From Streptomyces spirodelae (GTDB lineage: Bacteria; Actinomycetota; Actinomycetes; Streptomycetales; Streptomycetaceae), in the NCBI RefSeq assembly GCF_017676385.1, contig NZ_JAFFZN010000038.1:1-62983 (forward strand): a stretch of 62,983 bases of DNA, read 5' to 3'. Position 1 is the stretch's first letter, and the number at the start of each line of letters is the position of its first letter. Below the pieces are notes generated by a model that worked only from the letters and a program-made list of their open reading frames with translations, made no database searches and was not told where the DNA came from. Shown in pieces: positions 9,659-19,091 of this stretch. Both the position numbers and the translations under genes were made by a program.

Positions 9659-10654
9659 TCATCCGGCGGGACGGGCGGTGGTCTTCGACCGGCGGCGGCG
9701 CAGGAGGGACCAGCGTCGGCGGGGAACCGGGACGGTGGGTGGCCCTGCGACCGGCCGTGCCATACCGGGGTCAGGCCGCGTGCCCGTCTCCGGCGCAGAC
9801 CGAGCGCCGCCCTCTCCCGGGCCGGATGCCACCCCCGGAACGGCAGGGCCTCGGCCGGCCAGTGTGGCCGCGACCGCGTCGGCAGTCCTCGCTGTCTCGA
9901 GCTCGGCGTCCAGCAGGAAGCGGTACCAGCGGATCTCCTCCTCACCCTCGGCCCGGCAGAGTTCTCCGAGGATCTCCCGGGTGGCATGCGAGGCGCTGCG
10001 TACTTCGTGCAGACACGGGCGCAGCACCATGAGCCGAGAGCGCTCAGCCGGGTCGGGGACGGCCCGAGCGAGAGTCGCATCGTCCAGCACACTCGCCGCT
10101 GCCGCAGCACACTCCCAATGGCTGTCGGTGTGCCGGGCCAGCTGCTTGACCCGCCTCTCCCGCCAGCGGCGGGCTCGCTCGTCGGTGCCGGCCTCCAGCC
10201 GGGTCCGCATGCCCGCGGGCAGGCGTCCGATGAGCAGTGCCGGGCTGTTGTCCGCGAAGTCCCGCAGTTCGTCGGCGAGATAGAGCCAGACCACCGTGCG
10301 GTACCGGTTCACGTAGAAGCCGACCGGGTGGAAGCAACCCGCCCTCGCGAGCCGGGCGAAGCGTGAGGGGCTGATGTCCAGCAGTTCCGACGCCTCGCTC
10401 GCCCCCATGACGCGCAGCCGCTCGCGCAGGCCGCGCGGGAAGTCCGGAGCTGCCTTGATCCGCTCCAGCTCCTGGCGCGGCACCCTTCGGGGTCCGCCCG
10501 GCGCCCCCGGCACGGTGCGTACCTGCTCGATCCGCACCGCCAGATCGAACTCCCTCAGTCGCAGCCCGAGCTCTTTGGCCGCGGTGCGAGGTGCTACATC
10601 GGCCGCGCTGCGGAATCGCCCCGGCGCGCGGCGGTCCACGGGCTTGGGTCCCAT
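9659..10654 (-). CDS. DUF6397 family protein
   Basis: 331-residue protein matching the DUF6397 pattern common in Streptomyces. An N-terminal helix-rich region (AAKELGLRLREFDLAVRIEQ) resembles an excisionase-like reader. It is followed by SRFARLARAGCFHPVGFYVNRYRTVVWLYLADELRDF and a basic, low-complexity C-terminus ending in RRRWSLLRRRRSK. The ATG at 10654 follows GGGGGAT. The promoter region upstream holds a perfect DnaA-box-like TGTGGATAA. It lies 101 bp after the Roadblock gene on the same strand. No biochemical function is known to me. Confidence 0.7.
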   Translation of the reverse strand: MGPKPVDRRAPGRFRSAADVAPRTAAKELGLRLREFDLAVRIEQVRTVPGAPGGPRRVPRQELERIKAAPDFPRGLRERLRVMGASEASELLDISPSRFARLARAGCFHPVGFYVNRYRTVVWLYLADELRDFADNSPALLIGRLPAGMRTRLEAGTDERARRWRERRVKQLARHTDSHWECAAAAASVLDDATLARAVPDPAERSRLMVLRPCLHEVRSASHATREILGELCRAEGEEEIRWYRFLLDAELETARTADAVAATLAGRGPAVPGVASGPGEGGARSAPETGTRPDPGMARPVAGPPTVPVPRRRWSLLRRRRSKTTARPAG

Positions 10655-10730
10655 CTCGTCATCCCCCGTCGATTCTCGACTACCTTGCGTGAGAACGACG
10701 ATAGCCCGCTGCCGAGAATCCCGGCGAGCC

Positions 10731-10739
10731 TGTGGATAA
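10731..10739 (-). promoter_or_regulatory. Single perfect DnaA-box-like nonamer
   Basis: On the minus strand this reads TTATCCACA, the classical DnaA recognition nonamer. It is alone, in the 101-bp gap between the Roadblock and DUF6397 genes. One box is not an origin; it could let DnaA influence the downstream gene, or be chance. Confidence 0.3.
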
Positions 10740-10755
10740 CTTGCGAATCCGCAGG

Positions 10756-11148
10756 TCAGTTGCCGTTTCGCGCGGCCAGCCCCAGGTGCTCGCCGACCCG
10801 GTTGACCAACAGCGTCATCTCGTACGCGACTTGGCCGATGTCCGCTTCGGACTCCGCGAGGACACACAGACAGCTGCCGTCCCCCGCGGCCATCACGAAG
10901 AGCACCCCCTCGTCGAACTCGATCATCGTCTGGCGCACCCGTCCGGCCTTGAAGTGCTGGCCGGACCCCTTGGCCAGGCTGTGCAGGCCGGAGGAGACCG
11001 CGGCCAAGTGCTCGGCGTCCTCCCGCTCGAGATCGTGGCTGCTCCCGGTGACCAACCCGTCGTTGGACAGGACCAGCGCGTGCCGGACCGACGAGATCCG
11101 CTTCGTGAGGTCGTCCAGCAACCAGTCGAGTCCCGTGTTCAGTGCCAC
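10756..11148 (-). CDS. Roadblock/LC7 domain protein
   Basis: 130-residue Roadblock/LC7 (MglB-like) protein. The opening NTGLDWLLDDLTKRISSVRH and ALVLSNDGLVTGSSHDLERE are characteristic of the actinobacterial conservon (CvnB) class, whose members partner with sensor-like ATPases and small GTPases. Here neither partner is adjacent, so this is a stand-alone copy. The GTG at 11148 is preceded by AAGGGGGCGCGG; a less likely ATG at 11172 lies upstream. The partner and pathway are unknown. Confidence 0.85.
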   Translation of the reverse strand: MALNTGLDWLLDDLTKRISSVRHALVLSNDGLVTGSSHDLEREDAEHLAAVSSGLHSLAKGSGQHFKAGRVRQTMIEFDEGVLFVMAAGDGSCLCVLAESEADIGQVAYEMTLLVNRVGEHLGLAARNGN

Positions 11149-11516
11149 CCCGCGCCCCCTTTTCCTCGGCATCCGCCGTGCCACCCTTACCCACAAGAGT
11201 ACGGTGAGCAACCATGGGGACCTGATCTGTTGCGCACAGTTACTCCCCTGTCGCACCTGTCACAACCGCATCGCCTAATGGTGCCCGTTAGCGCTGGTCT
11301 CCGCGAGGCGCACTCGCCTCGCCCGAGGGCCGGGGATCAAGGCCCCCCGGACGAGACGGCTCGTCGCGCAGGCGGAGAAGCAGAGATGCCGAGTCCATGG
11401 CAGCGAATCCTGGTGCCGCAGCAGTGCTTGTGCACTCCGCAACGTTCGCCAAGCGTCCCAGCAGTCATTCCAGTTGCGGAGACAGCCGTAGAGTGACACG
11501 TCGAGAAGGCACGAGA
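11149..11516. other. Divergent intergenic region
   Basis: A 368-bp gap separates the Roadblock gene (minus) from the methyltransferase gene (plus). It should hold promoters for both. No convincing -35/-10 pair, RNA gene or small ORF with a ribosome site could be picked by eye. Confidence 0.4.
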
Positions 11517-12143
11517 ATGAGGACCATGACACACGACTTGGCAGCGGACCGGGCCGCGGTCCGCGCTTTCTTCGGTGAGCGTGCCGCCCGCTGGGACACC
11601 CGGTTCCCCGACGACGGTCCCGCGTTCGCAGCGGCCGTGGACGACATCGGCCTGCGGCCAGGCGACGCGGTGCTCGACGCGGGGTGCGGCACCGGACGTG
11701 CGCTGCCCGCGCTGCGCGCAGTCGTGGGCCCGGGCGGCACGGTTCTGGGCGCTGATCTCACCCCGGCGATGCTGGAGGAGGTGGCCCGGGCCGGCCGGCG
11801 GGACGCCGCTGATGCCCTGTTTCTCGCGGACGTCTCACAGCTGCCGCTGCGGGACGGTTGTCTGGACGCCGTGTTCGGAGCCGGCCTCATCTCACACCTT
11901 CCCGGCCCGGAGAGCGGGCTGCGGGAGTTGGCACGCGTAGTTCGCCCGCAGGGCTCGCTCGCGCTCTTCCACCCGGTTGGCCGGGCGGCGCTGGCAGCCC
12001 GGCAGGGCAAGCAGATCACCTCGGACGACATCAGGGCAGAACCGCGGTTGCGCGCGCTGCTGGCCACCACCGGTTGGCGCTTGCTGTCCTATGTGGACGA
12101 GGATGAGCGCTATCTTGCGCTCGCGGAGCGGGAGGCACGGTGA
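11517..12143 (+). CDS. Class I SAM-dependent methyltransferase
   Basis: 208-residue Rossmann-fold methyltransferase of the ubiE/Methyltransf_11 type. Motif I is VLDAGCGTGRALPAL, the acidic motif II residue is in VLGADLTPAML, and the post-motif region PLRDGCLDAVFGAGLISHLPG is typical. The first ATG (11517) has AAGG seven bases upstream; an ATG nine bases further in is possible. It converges with the MpaB-like gene, leaving only 11 bp between the stops. The substrate is unknown. Confidence 0.75.
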   Translation: MRTMTHDLAADRAAVRAFFGERAARWDTRFPDDGPAFAAAVDDIGLRPGDAVLDAGCGTGRALPALRAVVGPGGTVLGADLTPAMLEEVARAGRRDAADALFLADVSQLPLRDGCLDAVFGAGLISHLPGPESGLRELARVVRPQGSLALFHPVGRAALAARQGKQITSDDIRAEPRLRALLATTGWRLLSYVDEDERYLALAEREAR

Positions 12144-12154
12144 GACGTCCGGTT

Positions 12155-13096
12155 TCAGGGCCGGCCCCGCTCCTCGTTCAAGTGGCCCCACTCCTCGTTC
12201 AAGTGATGCGGCACAGGACAAGCTGGGGCTCCCACTGGGCGCGTGGCCGGGAACGTTCCCAGGTCCGCGATCCGGTAGCCCTTCGGGTAGCCGGGGTAGC
12301 TCTTGATCTCCGGGTTCTGCCGCGCATGGTGCGGCCGACGGCGTGGTGGCAGCAGCCGCACGCCCCGCGCGCGAAGCCGTAGCGCACCTCGTGTCAGCCG
12401 TCGGGCGAGGGGTGTGGGCGGGGCGTAGCGGAAGGCTTTCAGCAGCGAATCGTCCAGCAGCGCCAGGCTGGCTCCGCGCACCAGTGGGGCGAGCGGGCGC
12501 GGATACCAGGAGGCCATCAGATCCAAGGTGGCATCGGAGACTTTCCGCGCCCCCTCGTCCCACCCGAAATGGGCCTCCTCGTAGGTGTCGAGGCAGTCCT
12601 CGAACTCCTCGTAGGTGCGAGGAATCTCCTTGATGCCCATGTGCTGCCCGAGTGTGCGGTAGTAGTGGCTCACGGCGCGCAGCTCGTGGTGGGTGAGACG
12701 GCGCCAGCCGAAGGCATCGAGCCAGCGTTTGGGCATGACGACGAATGTGCACAGGACGTAGCGCATGTCGTCGTTGGTGATGTTGTAGGCGCGGTGCATC
12801 TGGTTGATCCGCCGGATGGCCGTGCGCCCCTGCCGGCTGTCGAAACCGTGCTCGACGACGGCGTCCAAGAGGAGCGCGGTGTCGTCGTAGCGCTTCTGCG
12901 AGCGGTCCGTCAGCTCCGCGGTGCGGGCGAGCAGGCTGCCGATGCTGGGCACCGCGTAGGTGCGGTACAGCGCGAGCTCCAGAGCACGGGTGAAGTCCCA
13001 GGGGAACTCGTAGGCCGCGATCAGGCGGTAGATCTCATGCGAGTCCCGTTCCGGGTCGAGCCGGAGGATGTGCTTCAGCCGGTCGTAGCGCGGCAC
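12155..13096 (-). CDS. MpaB/DUF2236-like oxygenase family protein
   Basis: 313-residue protein resembling the MpaB/DUF2236 family (latex-clearing-protein-like haem oxygenases, mostly uncharacterised). Matching stretches include RLIAAYEFPWDFTRALELALYRTYAVPSIGSLL near the N-terminus, with the conserved Arg/His helix blocks (MHRAYNITNDDMRYVL, HYYRTLGQHMGI) in the middle. The GTG at 13096 follows GAGAGGGGCACCA. The final codons include a 17-bp direct repeat that encodes HLNEE twice. The catalytic activity is inferred from weak family similarity only. Confidence 0.6.
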   Translation of the reverse strand: MPRYDRLKHILRLDPERDSHEIYRLIAAYEFPWDFTRALELALYRTYAVPSIGSLLARTAELTDRSQKRYDDTALLLDAVVEHGFDSRQGRTAIRRINQMHRAYNITNDDMRYVLCTFVVMPKRWLDAFGWRRLTHHELRAVSHYYRTLGQHMGIKEIPRTYEEFEDCLDTYEEAHFGWDEGARKVSDATLDLMASWYPRPLAPLVRGASLALLDDSLLKAFRYAPPTPLARRLTRGALRLRARGVRLLPPRRRPHHARQNPEIKSYPGYPKGYRIADLGTFPATRPVGAPACPVPHHLNEEWGHLNEERGRP

Positions 13097-13133
13097 TGGT
13101 GCCCCTCTCTTGGCGTGTCCTGGAGTCCGTTCG

Positions 13134-13223
13134 TCTGTCACGTGGACATTTCGCCGTCTGTCACGGAGACATTTCGGCTGCCCCTCGCGGACCCGTTCCA
13201 TCTGTCGCGGATGCGTTCCGAGG
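13134..13223. repeat. Four imperfect 22-23 bp direct repeats in a divergent promoter gap
   Basis: Two adjacent 23-bp units start at 13134 and 13157 (both begin TCTGTCACG and contain GACATTTCG). Two looser units follow at about 13180 and 13201 (CGCGGACCCGTTCC and CGCGGATGCGTTCC). Together they fill most of the 167-bp gap between the MpaB-like gene and the plus-strand hypothetical gene. About two helical turns per unit suggests repeated binding of one protein on one DNA face. Confidence 0.55.
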
Positions 13224-13263
13224 GCTATCGTCACCGAGATCCGCCAGGAAGGGGAGGTCACCG

Positions 13264-14049
13264 GTGGCCGCGGACGAGGAAGATTCGCTGTATGTGCTGA
13301 CTGCCGTGCTGCTGACGCCCGCGCAGTTCCCGAGTGTGCTGGGGGACGACTATCCCGCGGCCTGCGCTGTGCTGCGGCTGGAGCCCTATGCCGAGGGGTA
13401 TGGGCTCGTGCTGGGGCAGGACGGTACCGGCGCGCGCTGGACCGTGGTGACCGAGGACGTGACGCAGGTGGCCTGTGCCATCGCCGCGTGGGACTGCGGC
13501 ATGGAGGCCGACCTCTCCCCCGACGAGCGGGATGTGGTGGCGGCGCTGCCTGGATGGCCGCTGGATCTGGCCGTCTCCGCGCCCGGGCTGCCCGAGCCGC
13601 ACGATCCCGTGCTGGAGGGGGACCTTGCCGGGAGCGGCCCGGTGCTCTCGCCCCCGGACACCTCCGGCTGGGGCCCCGCCCAGCGGCGACTCGGTGCCGA
13701 TGAGATCGCCCTCCAGTGGGCACAGTGGCGGGCACAGCTCGAGGAGAACGTGGAGTTCGTGGAGTCGGGGGAGGAGCCCGACGCCCAGGTACGACGCGTC
13801 CTTGAGGAGGTGCGTAACTACCTCGACTCGCCTCCGCCGCCCGGGCGGATACGGTCCGCCTTCGCCTCGGGTGACGCCCGTACGCTGCGCGCGGACGGCC
13901 CCGGGTGGAGCGTTGTCGCGCGCACCGACGACATCGCGTTCGTGCTGCTGGACGAGGCGCCCGGCGAGGTACGTCCGGTGGGCCGGGGGCGCGAACTGCC
14001 CGAGTTGCTCACGGCTCTCGACGGCATCGCGGTGCGTCCGGCCGCGTGA
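13264..14049 (+). CDS. Conserved actinobacterial hypothetical protein
   Basis: 261-residue soluble protein that I do not recognise. It is acidic, with no signal peptide or membrane segment. Residues 1-60 look like a small alpha/beta unit (LYVLTAVLLTPAQFPSVLGDDYP), and the C-terminus ends in a second possible unit (WSVVARTDDIAFVLLDEAPGE) after a helical region rich in Glu and Arg. The GTG start is set by GGGGAGG seven bases upstream. It is divergent from the MpaB-like gene with an array of direct repeats between them. Confidence 0.6.
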   Translation: MAADEEDSLYVLTAVLLTPAQFPSVLGDDYPAACAVLRLEPYAEGYGLVLGQDGTGARWTVVTEDVTQVACAIAAWDCGMEADLSPDERDVVAALPGWPLDLAVSAPGLPEPHDPVLEGDLAGSGPVLSPPDTSGWGPAQRRLGADEIALQWAQWRAQLEENVEFVESGEEPDAQVRRVLEEVRNYLDSPPPPGRIRSAFASGDARTLRADGPGWSVVARTDDIAFVLLDEAPGEVRPVGRGRELPELLTALDGIAVRPAA

Positions 14050-14187
14050 CGCCGTATCGAGGCCGCCGGTGCACCGGCCTCGGCCCGGAGGCCCCAAAGT
14101 GACGCCGCCACCCCACAGCGCACTGCGGCCGCAGCCATACCGCACCCGCGCAGCCCGCAGGCGCGCAGCCCGCACGCGCCGGGAAGC

Positions 14188-14370
14188 CTAGCGGCCGATT
14201 TCCTTTCGGCTGACTCTGCGCAGCCTGCGCCGCTGCGAGGGGTCCAGCGCCAGATAGGCGACCGCCGGCACTCCCACCATCACCAGCAGGGCGATCCAGA
14301 AGGACGTCAGCCACCACAGCAGGAGCCCGACCGCCACCCCGCCGACAGCGATCTTTGCTCGATTGGTCAT
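14188..14370 (-). CDS. Small membrane protein, 60 residues
   Basis: 60-residue protein with two short hydrophobic stretches (AVGGVAVGLLLWWLTSFWIALLVMVGVPAVAYLAL) and a strongly basic tail (PSQRRRLRRVSRKEIGR). An excellent GGAGGAGG lies eight bases before the ATG, which makes it a credible gene despite its size. It is divergent from the SNF2 helicase gene. Function unknown; a membrane anchor with a nucleic-acid- or lipid-binding tail is only a guess. Confidence 0.65.
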   Translation of the reverse strand: MTNRAKIAVGGVAVGLLLWWLTSFWIALLVMVGVPAVAYLALDPSQRRRLRRVSRKEIGR

Positions 14371-14585
14371 CTCGGTACCTCCTCCGCACCTGCGGGGCAC
14401 CCATCTGCTGTCCAGTCCGGTAGCTCCGCCTCTCACTCCATTGAACGCCATTCGGGCGCGGCGGGTTCCCCGCACGCTGCTCAGGCACAGGTCGGCAGCC
14501 TCGGAGTGCGCTACATCCCGGCTCAGCATGAGGTACCCTCGACCGCTCGCTCCGACTAGTCAAATTTGAGGAATGCATCAGCACT

Positions 14586-17500
14586 GTGGCCGAGACCCTG
14601 GCAAGCACTTCCTGGATGTCCCAGCTCACCCACCATGTGGCCGTGTTCCTGCCCGCAGACCCGCCACACCGATCCAAGATCGCCTTCTGGCGCCGCGACG
14701 GCACTCCCTCGCTCCCCGATGGGATGCTCCCCGCGCAGTACGGGACAGCACCCGACAGCCCGCACGGCTGTCCGGAAACCGTCGAGCTGACTGTCGTCCT
14801 GCCCACCGACGACGGCGTGGAGACACGTACCGTATCCGCCGTCACGCTGCCCGTAGCGACAGTCCTTCCGGTGCTCACCAGGGCGTACGCCGCACGCGAG
14901 GAGGACGGCACGGAGCCCACAGCGGCCTTCTGGGGTGCCGCCGTACTGTTCGCCCTGCGGCTGACCGCACAGGGACGACTGCTGCCGGGGCTGAGCCCCG
15001 CCGGCTATGACGCCTGGCGGCTGGGCCCGCTCACGGACGACGACAGCACCACGGTGGCGGAACTGGCCGCAGCGATGCCGCCGGAGGCCCACGCCGTACC
15101 GCTGCCCGGTCCCGGCTCGCTCCGTATGCCCGGACCCCGTCCCTTGGTACGCGCCTTTCTGGACGCCGTCGCCGACGGCCTCCCGCGCACCCCGGCCGCA
15201 CCGCTCGCGGCGGGAGCGAGCCCCTTCGTCGGCGACGAACCGCTCGCTGTTCCGCAGCTACGGGAGTGGGCCACCGAGGTGGCGGCCGGCATCGATGCCG
15301 GGGTCCGGCTGTCGCTCCGGATCGAGATCGAGGGTCTTCCGCCTTCCGGCACCGGCCTTCACCTCTCCGGCGGCGCTCTCTCACCGTCCGGAGAGGACTA
15401 CGAGCAGGACACCGCGCAGGCCACCGAGCCGGAGGTCACTGAACAGCCCGCCCAGCGGGGTGGCACTGAGCTGCGCGGCAGCCATAGCCCCGTGTTTCGA
15501 GGGGTACTGCAGGTGCATGCCCTTGCCGACAGCACACTGATCGCTGACGCGGCAGAGGTGTGGGCGGGCAACTCGCCGCTCGCCGAGCGGTTCGGCCCCC
15601 GGGCGCGAACTGAGGCGCTGTTGGCGCTGCGCCGGGCGGCGGCCGCCTGGGATGCTCTCACTCCCCTGCTCTCGGCGGCCGTGCCGGACGCCATCGACCT
15701 CGCGGACGAGGAGATCGCCGAGTTGCTGGGCACCGCGGTCCCGCGCGCCCTGGCGGCGGCCGGTGTCCAAGTGCACTGGCCGCGCGATTTCGCGCGCTCT
15801 CTCACCTCCCGCGCCGTGATCGGCCCCGGGGAGGAAGCCGAACCGCGCAGCGGAAGCAGTGCCGACCGGTCCGGTTCCCAGCTTCCTTCCCACCTCTCTC
15901 CCGACGCGCTGCTGCGCTTCGAATGGCGCTTCGCCATCGGTGGCCGGGAGGTGACCCGGGCGGAGCTCGACCGGCTGGCCGAAGCGGGCCGACCGCTGGT
16001 GCGGCTTCGCGACCAGTGGGTGCTCGTCGACCCGGAGGAGATACGCGCCGCCCGACAGCGCGAGGACCGCAAGGTCGGCACTCTCGAAGCGCTGAACTCC
16101 GTTCTCACCGGCAGTGCGGAGCAGCAGGGTGAGCAGGTCGAGGTGGAGGCCACCGGCTGGCTGGAAGCGCTCAGGGAACGGCTGTCCGACCCGGAGCGTC
16201 GCGAGGAGCCGCCGCTGCCTCCGCCCGCCGCGCTGCAGGCGACGCTGCGGGACTACCAGTTGCGCGGTCTGGACTGGCTGCACCGGATGACCTCGCTGGG
16301 GCTCGGGGCCTGTCTCGCCGACGACATGGGGCTGGGCAAGACCATCACGGTGATCGCGCTCCATCTGCGACGGCAACAGAGCGAGGAGACCTCCGGCCCT
16401 TCCTTGGTGGTGTGTCCCGCCTCGCTGATGGGCAACTGGCAGCGGGAGATCGAGCGGTTCGCGCCAGGCACCCCCGTGCGCCGCTACCACGGTCCCGGGC
16501 GCTGTCTTGATGGCCTGCGTCCTGGAGAGTTCGTACTGACCACCTACGGCACGATGCGGCTCGACGCCGACCGGCTGGCACCCGGTGAGGGTGAGGCGTG
16601 GGGGATCGTCGTCGCGGACGAGGGCCAGCATGTGAAGAATCCGTTCGCCGCCACCGCGAAGGCGCTGCGCACACTCTCCGCACGGGCCCGAGTGGCACTG
16701 ACGGGCACGCCGGTGGAGAACAATCTCTCAGAGCTGTGGGCAGTCCTCGACTGGACGACTCCGGGACTGCTTGGCCGTCTCGGCACCTTCCGCAGCCGCT
16801 ACGCCGACGCGGCCGAGGGCGGTGATCCAGTGGCGGCCGAGCGGCTGGCGCGGCTCGTACGGCCGTTCCTGCTACGACGACACAAGACCGATCCCGGCAT
16901 CGCCCCCGAACTGCCCCCGAAGACCGAGACCGACCGCGCGGTGGCACTGACCACCGAACAGGCGGGACTGTACGAGGCCGTGGTGCGGGAGAGCTTGGAG
17001 GCGCTGCGCGGCACCGACGGGATCGAGCGGCGCGGCCTGGTGGTCAAGCTGCTCACGTCCCTCAAGCAGATCTGCAACCACCCCGCGCAGTTCCTCAAGG
17101 AGGACGACGGGGCGCTTCCGGGCAGATCCGGAAAACTGGAGCTGCTGGACGAGCTGCTCGACACTCTCCTGGCGGAAGAGGCGAGCGTGCTGGTCTTCAC
17201 CCAGTATGTGCAAATGGCACGTCTGCTGGAACGTCATCTGGCCGCCCGGGGAGTGGCCAGCCAGTGTCTGCACGGCGGCACACCAGTGGCACGGCGCGAG
17301 GAGATGGTGCGCCGCTTCCAGGAGGGCGTCGCACCGGTGTTCCTGCTCTCCCTCAAGGCCGCCGGAACGGGACTGAACCTCACCCGGGCGAGTCATGTCA
17401 TCCATTACGACCGCTGGTGGAACCCCGCGGTCGAGGCGCAGGCGACCGATCGCGCCTACCGCATCGGCCAGACACAGCCTGTGCAGGTCCACCGGCTCAT

Positions 17501-17654
17501 CACGGAGGGAACGATCGAGGACCGCATCGCGGAGATGCTGCGGCGCAAGCAGGCCCTGGCGGATGCCGTTCTCGGCTCCGGGGAGAGCGCGCTGACCGAG
17601 CTGACGGACGCGGAGCTGGCCGAACTCGTCGAGCTGCGGATGGTGGAGCGATGA
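14586..17654 (+). CDS. SNF2-family DEAD/DEAH ATPase
   Basis: 1022-residue Swi2/Snf2-type superfamily 2 protein. A long N-terminal region (1-545) unique to the bacterial subfamily precedes the motor: motif I LADDMGLGKT (about 577), DEGQH in place of DEAH (about 676), TGTPVENN, and the C-lobe with LKAAGTGLNLTRASHVIHYDRWWNPAVE and RIGQ. Such proteins translocate on double-stranded DNA. The GTG at 14586 is the likely start although GAGGA is 13 bases away; ATG 14616 is the alternative. The next gene starts within its stop codon (ATGA) and encodes a SWIM zinc-finger protein, the usual partner. Confidence 0.88.
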   Translation: MAETLASTSWMSQLTHHVAVFLPADPPHRSKIAFWRRDGTPSLPDGMLPAQYGTAPDSPHGCPETVELTVVLPTDDGVETRTVSAVTLPVATVLPVLTRAYAAREEDGTEPTAAFWGAAVLFALRLTAQGRLLPGLSPAGYDAWRLGPLTDDDSTTVAELAAAMPPEAHAVPLPGPGSLRMPGPRPLVRAFLDAVADGLPRTPAAPLAAGASPFVGDEPLAVPQLREWATEVAAGIDAGVRLSLRIEIEGLPPSGTGLHLSGGALSPSGEDYEQDTAQATEPEVTEQPAQRGGTELRGSHSPVFRGVLQVHALADSTLIADAAEVWAGNSPLAERFGPRARTEALLALRRAAAAWDALTPLLSAAVPDAIDLADEEIAELLGTAVPRALAAAGVQVHWPRDFARSLTSRAVIGPGEEAEPRSGSSADRSGSQLPSHLSPDALLRFEWRFAIGGREVTRAELDRLAEAGRPLVRLRDQWVLVDPEEIRAARQREDRKVGTLEALNSVLTGSAEQQGEQVEVEATGWLEALRERLSDPERREEPPLPPPAALQATLRDYQLRGLDWLHRMTSLGLGACLADDMGLGKTITVIALHLRRQQSEETSGPSLVVCPASLMGNWQREIERFAPGTPVRRYHGPGRCLDGLRPGEFVLTTYGTMRLDADRLAPGEGEAWGIVVADEGQHVKNPFAATAKALRTLSARARVALTGTPVENNLSELWAVLDWTTPGLLGRLGTFRSRYADAAEGGDPVAAERLARLVRPFLLRRHKTDPGIAPELPPKTETDRAVALTTEQAGLYEAVVRESLEALRGTDGIERRGLVVKLLTSLKQICNHPAQFLKEDDGALPGRSGKLELLDELLDTLLAEEASVLVFTQYVQMARLLERHLAARGVASQCLHGGTPVARREEMVRRFQEGVAPVFLLSLKAAGTGLNLTRASHVIHYDRWWNPAVEAQATDRAYRIGQTQPVQVHRLITEGTIEDRIAEMLRRKQALADAVLGSGESALTELTDAELAELVELRMVER

Positions 17655-19033
17655 GCGAGGAGTGGACGGTGCACGAGACCGAGGAGGACGCCGGGGCCGA
17701 GGCGAGCGGTGCGAGGGGCCCGGGCAGCGCCGGTGACCGCGAGCGGGTCTTCGCGCCGCTGCCGCCCGCCCACGGCCGTGGCTTCGCCCGGACCTGGTGG
17801 GGGCAGACGTGGCTGAAGGCGCTCGAGGAGACGGCGCTGGACAGCCAACAGCTCCGGCTGGGCCGCAGTTTCGCTCGGCAGGGGGCTGTGGGGGCCGTTT
17901 CCGTTCGTCCCGGGCGCATCACGGCCGTGGTGCTCGGTTCCGACAGGACGCCCTCCCGGGCCGATGTTCTGCTGCGCGAGCTGGACGAGGACGAGTGGGA
18001 CCGGCTGTTGGAGGTGATCGTAGAGCAGGCGGGCCATATCGCCGCCCTGTTGGACCGCGATATGCCGCCCCGTCTGGTCGAGGACGCCGCGGACGTCGGG
18101 CTGGAACTGCTGCCGGGCATCGGAGATCTCGACCCCGAGTGCGCCTGCGGAGCCTGGGACCACTGCCCGCACACAGCAGCGCTCAGCTACCAGATGGCGC
18201 GGCTGCTGGACGAGGATCCCTTCGCGTTGCTGTTGCTGCGCGGCCGGGGGGAGCGCGAGTTGCTGGAGGCTCTGCAGGAGCGCAGCACGGCACGGGCGGC
18301 CGCTCGGACCGCAGGGCACACCGGGGAGGCGTCCGGCGGGGAGGAAGGGTCCGAGGGAGTGGACGCGGCGGAGGCGTTCGCGCTGGGAATGCTGCTGCCC
18401 CCGCTCCCCCAGCAGCCCTCGCCCGTGATCGGGACAGGCCGGATCGCGGCCTTGGAGGGTGGCACCGGGGGTGCGCCGGGCCTGGATACCGACGCGCTCA
18501 CCTTCCTGGCCTCGGACGCCGCCGCAGCAGCTCGCCGCATGCTCGCGGCGGCGGTCGCACCGGGGCACGGCGCTCGCCCCCTGCCGCGCCCTTTGACGGT
18601 CTGGGAGGACGCCGTGCGGCTCGCGGCGGCACGGCCGGGGCCCGACGTGACCGCCCGGCTGGCCGAGGGGTGCGGCCGAAGCCGGACGGAGCTGGAGGTG
18701 GCGGTGCGTGCCTGGGAGTTGGGCGGCGCGGACGCGCTGACAGTTCTGGCGGAGGACTGGTCACCGGCGCCTGAGGTGCTCCAGCGGGCCTGCGAACAAC
18801 TGGAGCGGTCCCTCGGCCAGGAGAATGCCGGCGCCGACCTGCGGGCGTCGGGCGCACGGTGGACGGTAGTCGGGAGAGACGCTCAGCTCCGCTACGGACC
18901 GGACGGCCGGTGGTGGCCCTATCGCAGGCAGCGGCGCTCGTGGTGGCCGGCAGGCGGCCCGGAGCGGGACCCGGCAGCGGCGCTGGCGGTCGCGCTGGCC
19001 GACGAAGACGAGCCGGGCGGCCAAGCGGGGTGA
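17651..19033 (+). CDS. SWIM zinc-finger protein
   Basis: 460-residue protein with a central SWIM-type zinc finger, CxC...CxH, in PECACGAWDHCPHTAAL (about residues 162-178). The N-terminal part (FARTWWGQTWLKALEETALD) and C-terminal helices are typical of SWIM proteins encoded beside bacterial SNF2 ATPases. The finger probably supplies DNA or protein binding to the motor. The ATG overlaps the SNF2 stop by 4 bp, so translation is coupled. A strong hairpin follows 9 bp after the stop. Confidence 0.87.
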   Translation: MSEEWTVHETEEDAGAEASGARGPGSAGDRERVFAPLPPAHGRGFARTWWGQTWLKALEETALDSQQLRLGRSFARQGAVGAVSVRPGRITAVVLGSDRTPSRADVLLRELDEDEWDRLLEVIVEQAGHIAALLDRDMPPRLVEDAADVGLELLPGIGDLDPECACGAWDHCPHTAALSYQMARLLDEDPFALLLLRGRGERELLEALQERSTARAAARTAGHTGEASGGEEGSEGVDAAEAFALGMLLPPLPQQPSPVIGTGRIAALEGGTGGAPGLDTDALTFLASDAAAAARRMLAAAVAPGHGARPLPRPLTVWEDAVRLAAARPGPDVTARLAEGCGRSRTELEVAVRAWELGGADALTVLAEDWSPAPEVLQRACEQLERSLGQENAGADLRASGARWTVVGRDAQLRYGPDGRWWPYRRQRRSWWPAGGPERDPAAALAVALADEDEPGGQAG

Positions 19034-19041
19034 AACGCGCT

Positions 19042-19073
19042 GTGCCGCCGCCCCAGGGACAGGGCGGCGGCAC
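19042..19073. terminator. Bidirectional terminator hairpin
   Basis: A perfect 12-bp stem (GTGCCGCCGCCC at 19042, its complement at 19062) with an 8-base loop sits between the convergent SWIM and esterase genes. There is no clear T-tract, as usual in high-GC actinobacteria. Confidence 0.7.
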
Positions 19074-19091
19074 GGGCGTGGTCCGTGTCCG

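Noticed and set aside
10731..10739. The DnaA-box nonamer as a sign of a replication origin
   Set aside because: Only one box is present, with no AT-rich unwinding region, dnaA or dnaN nearby.
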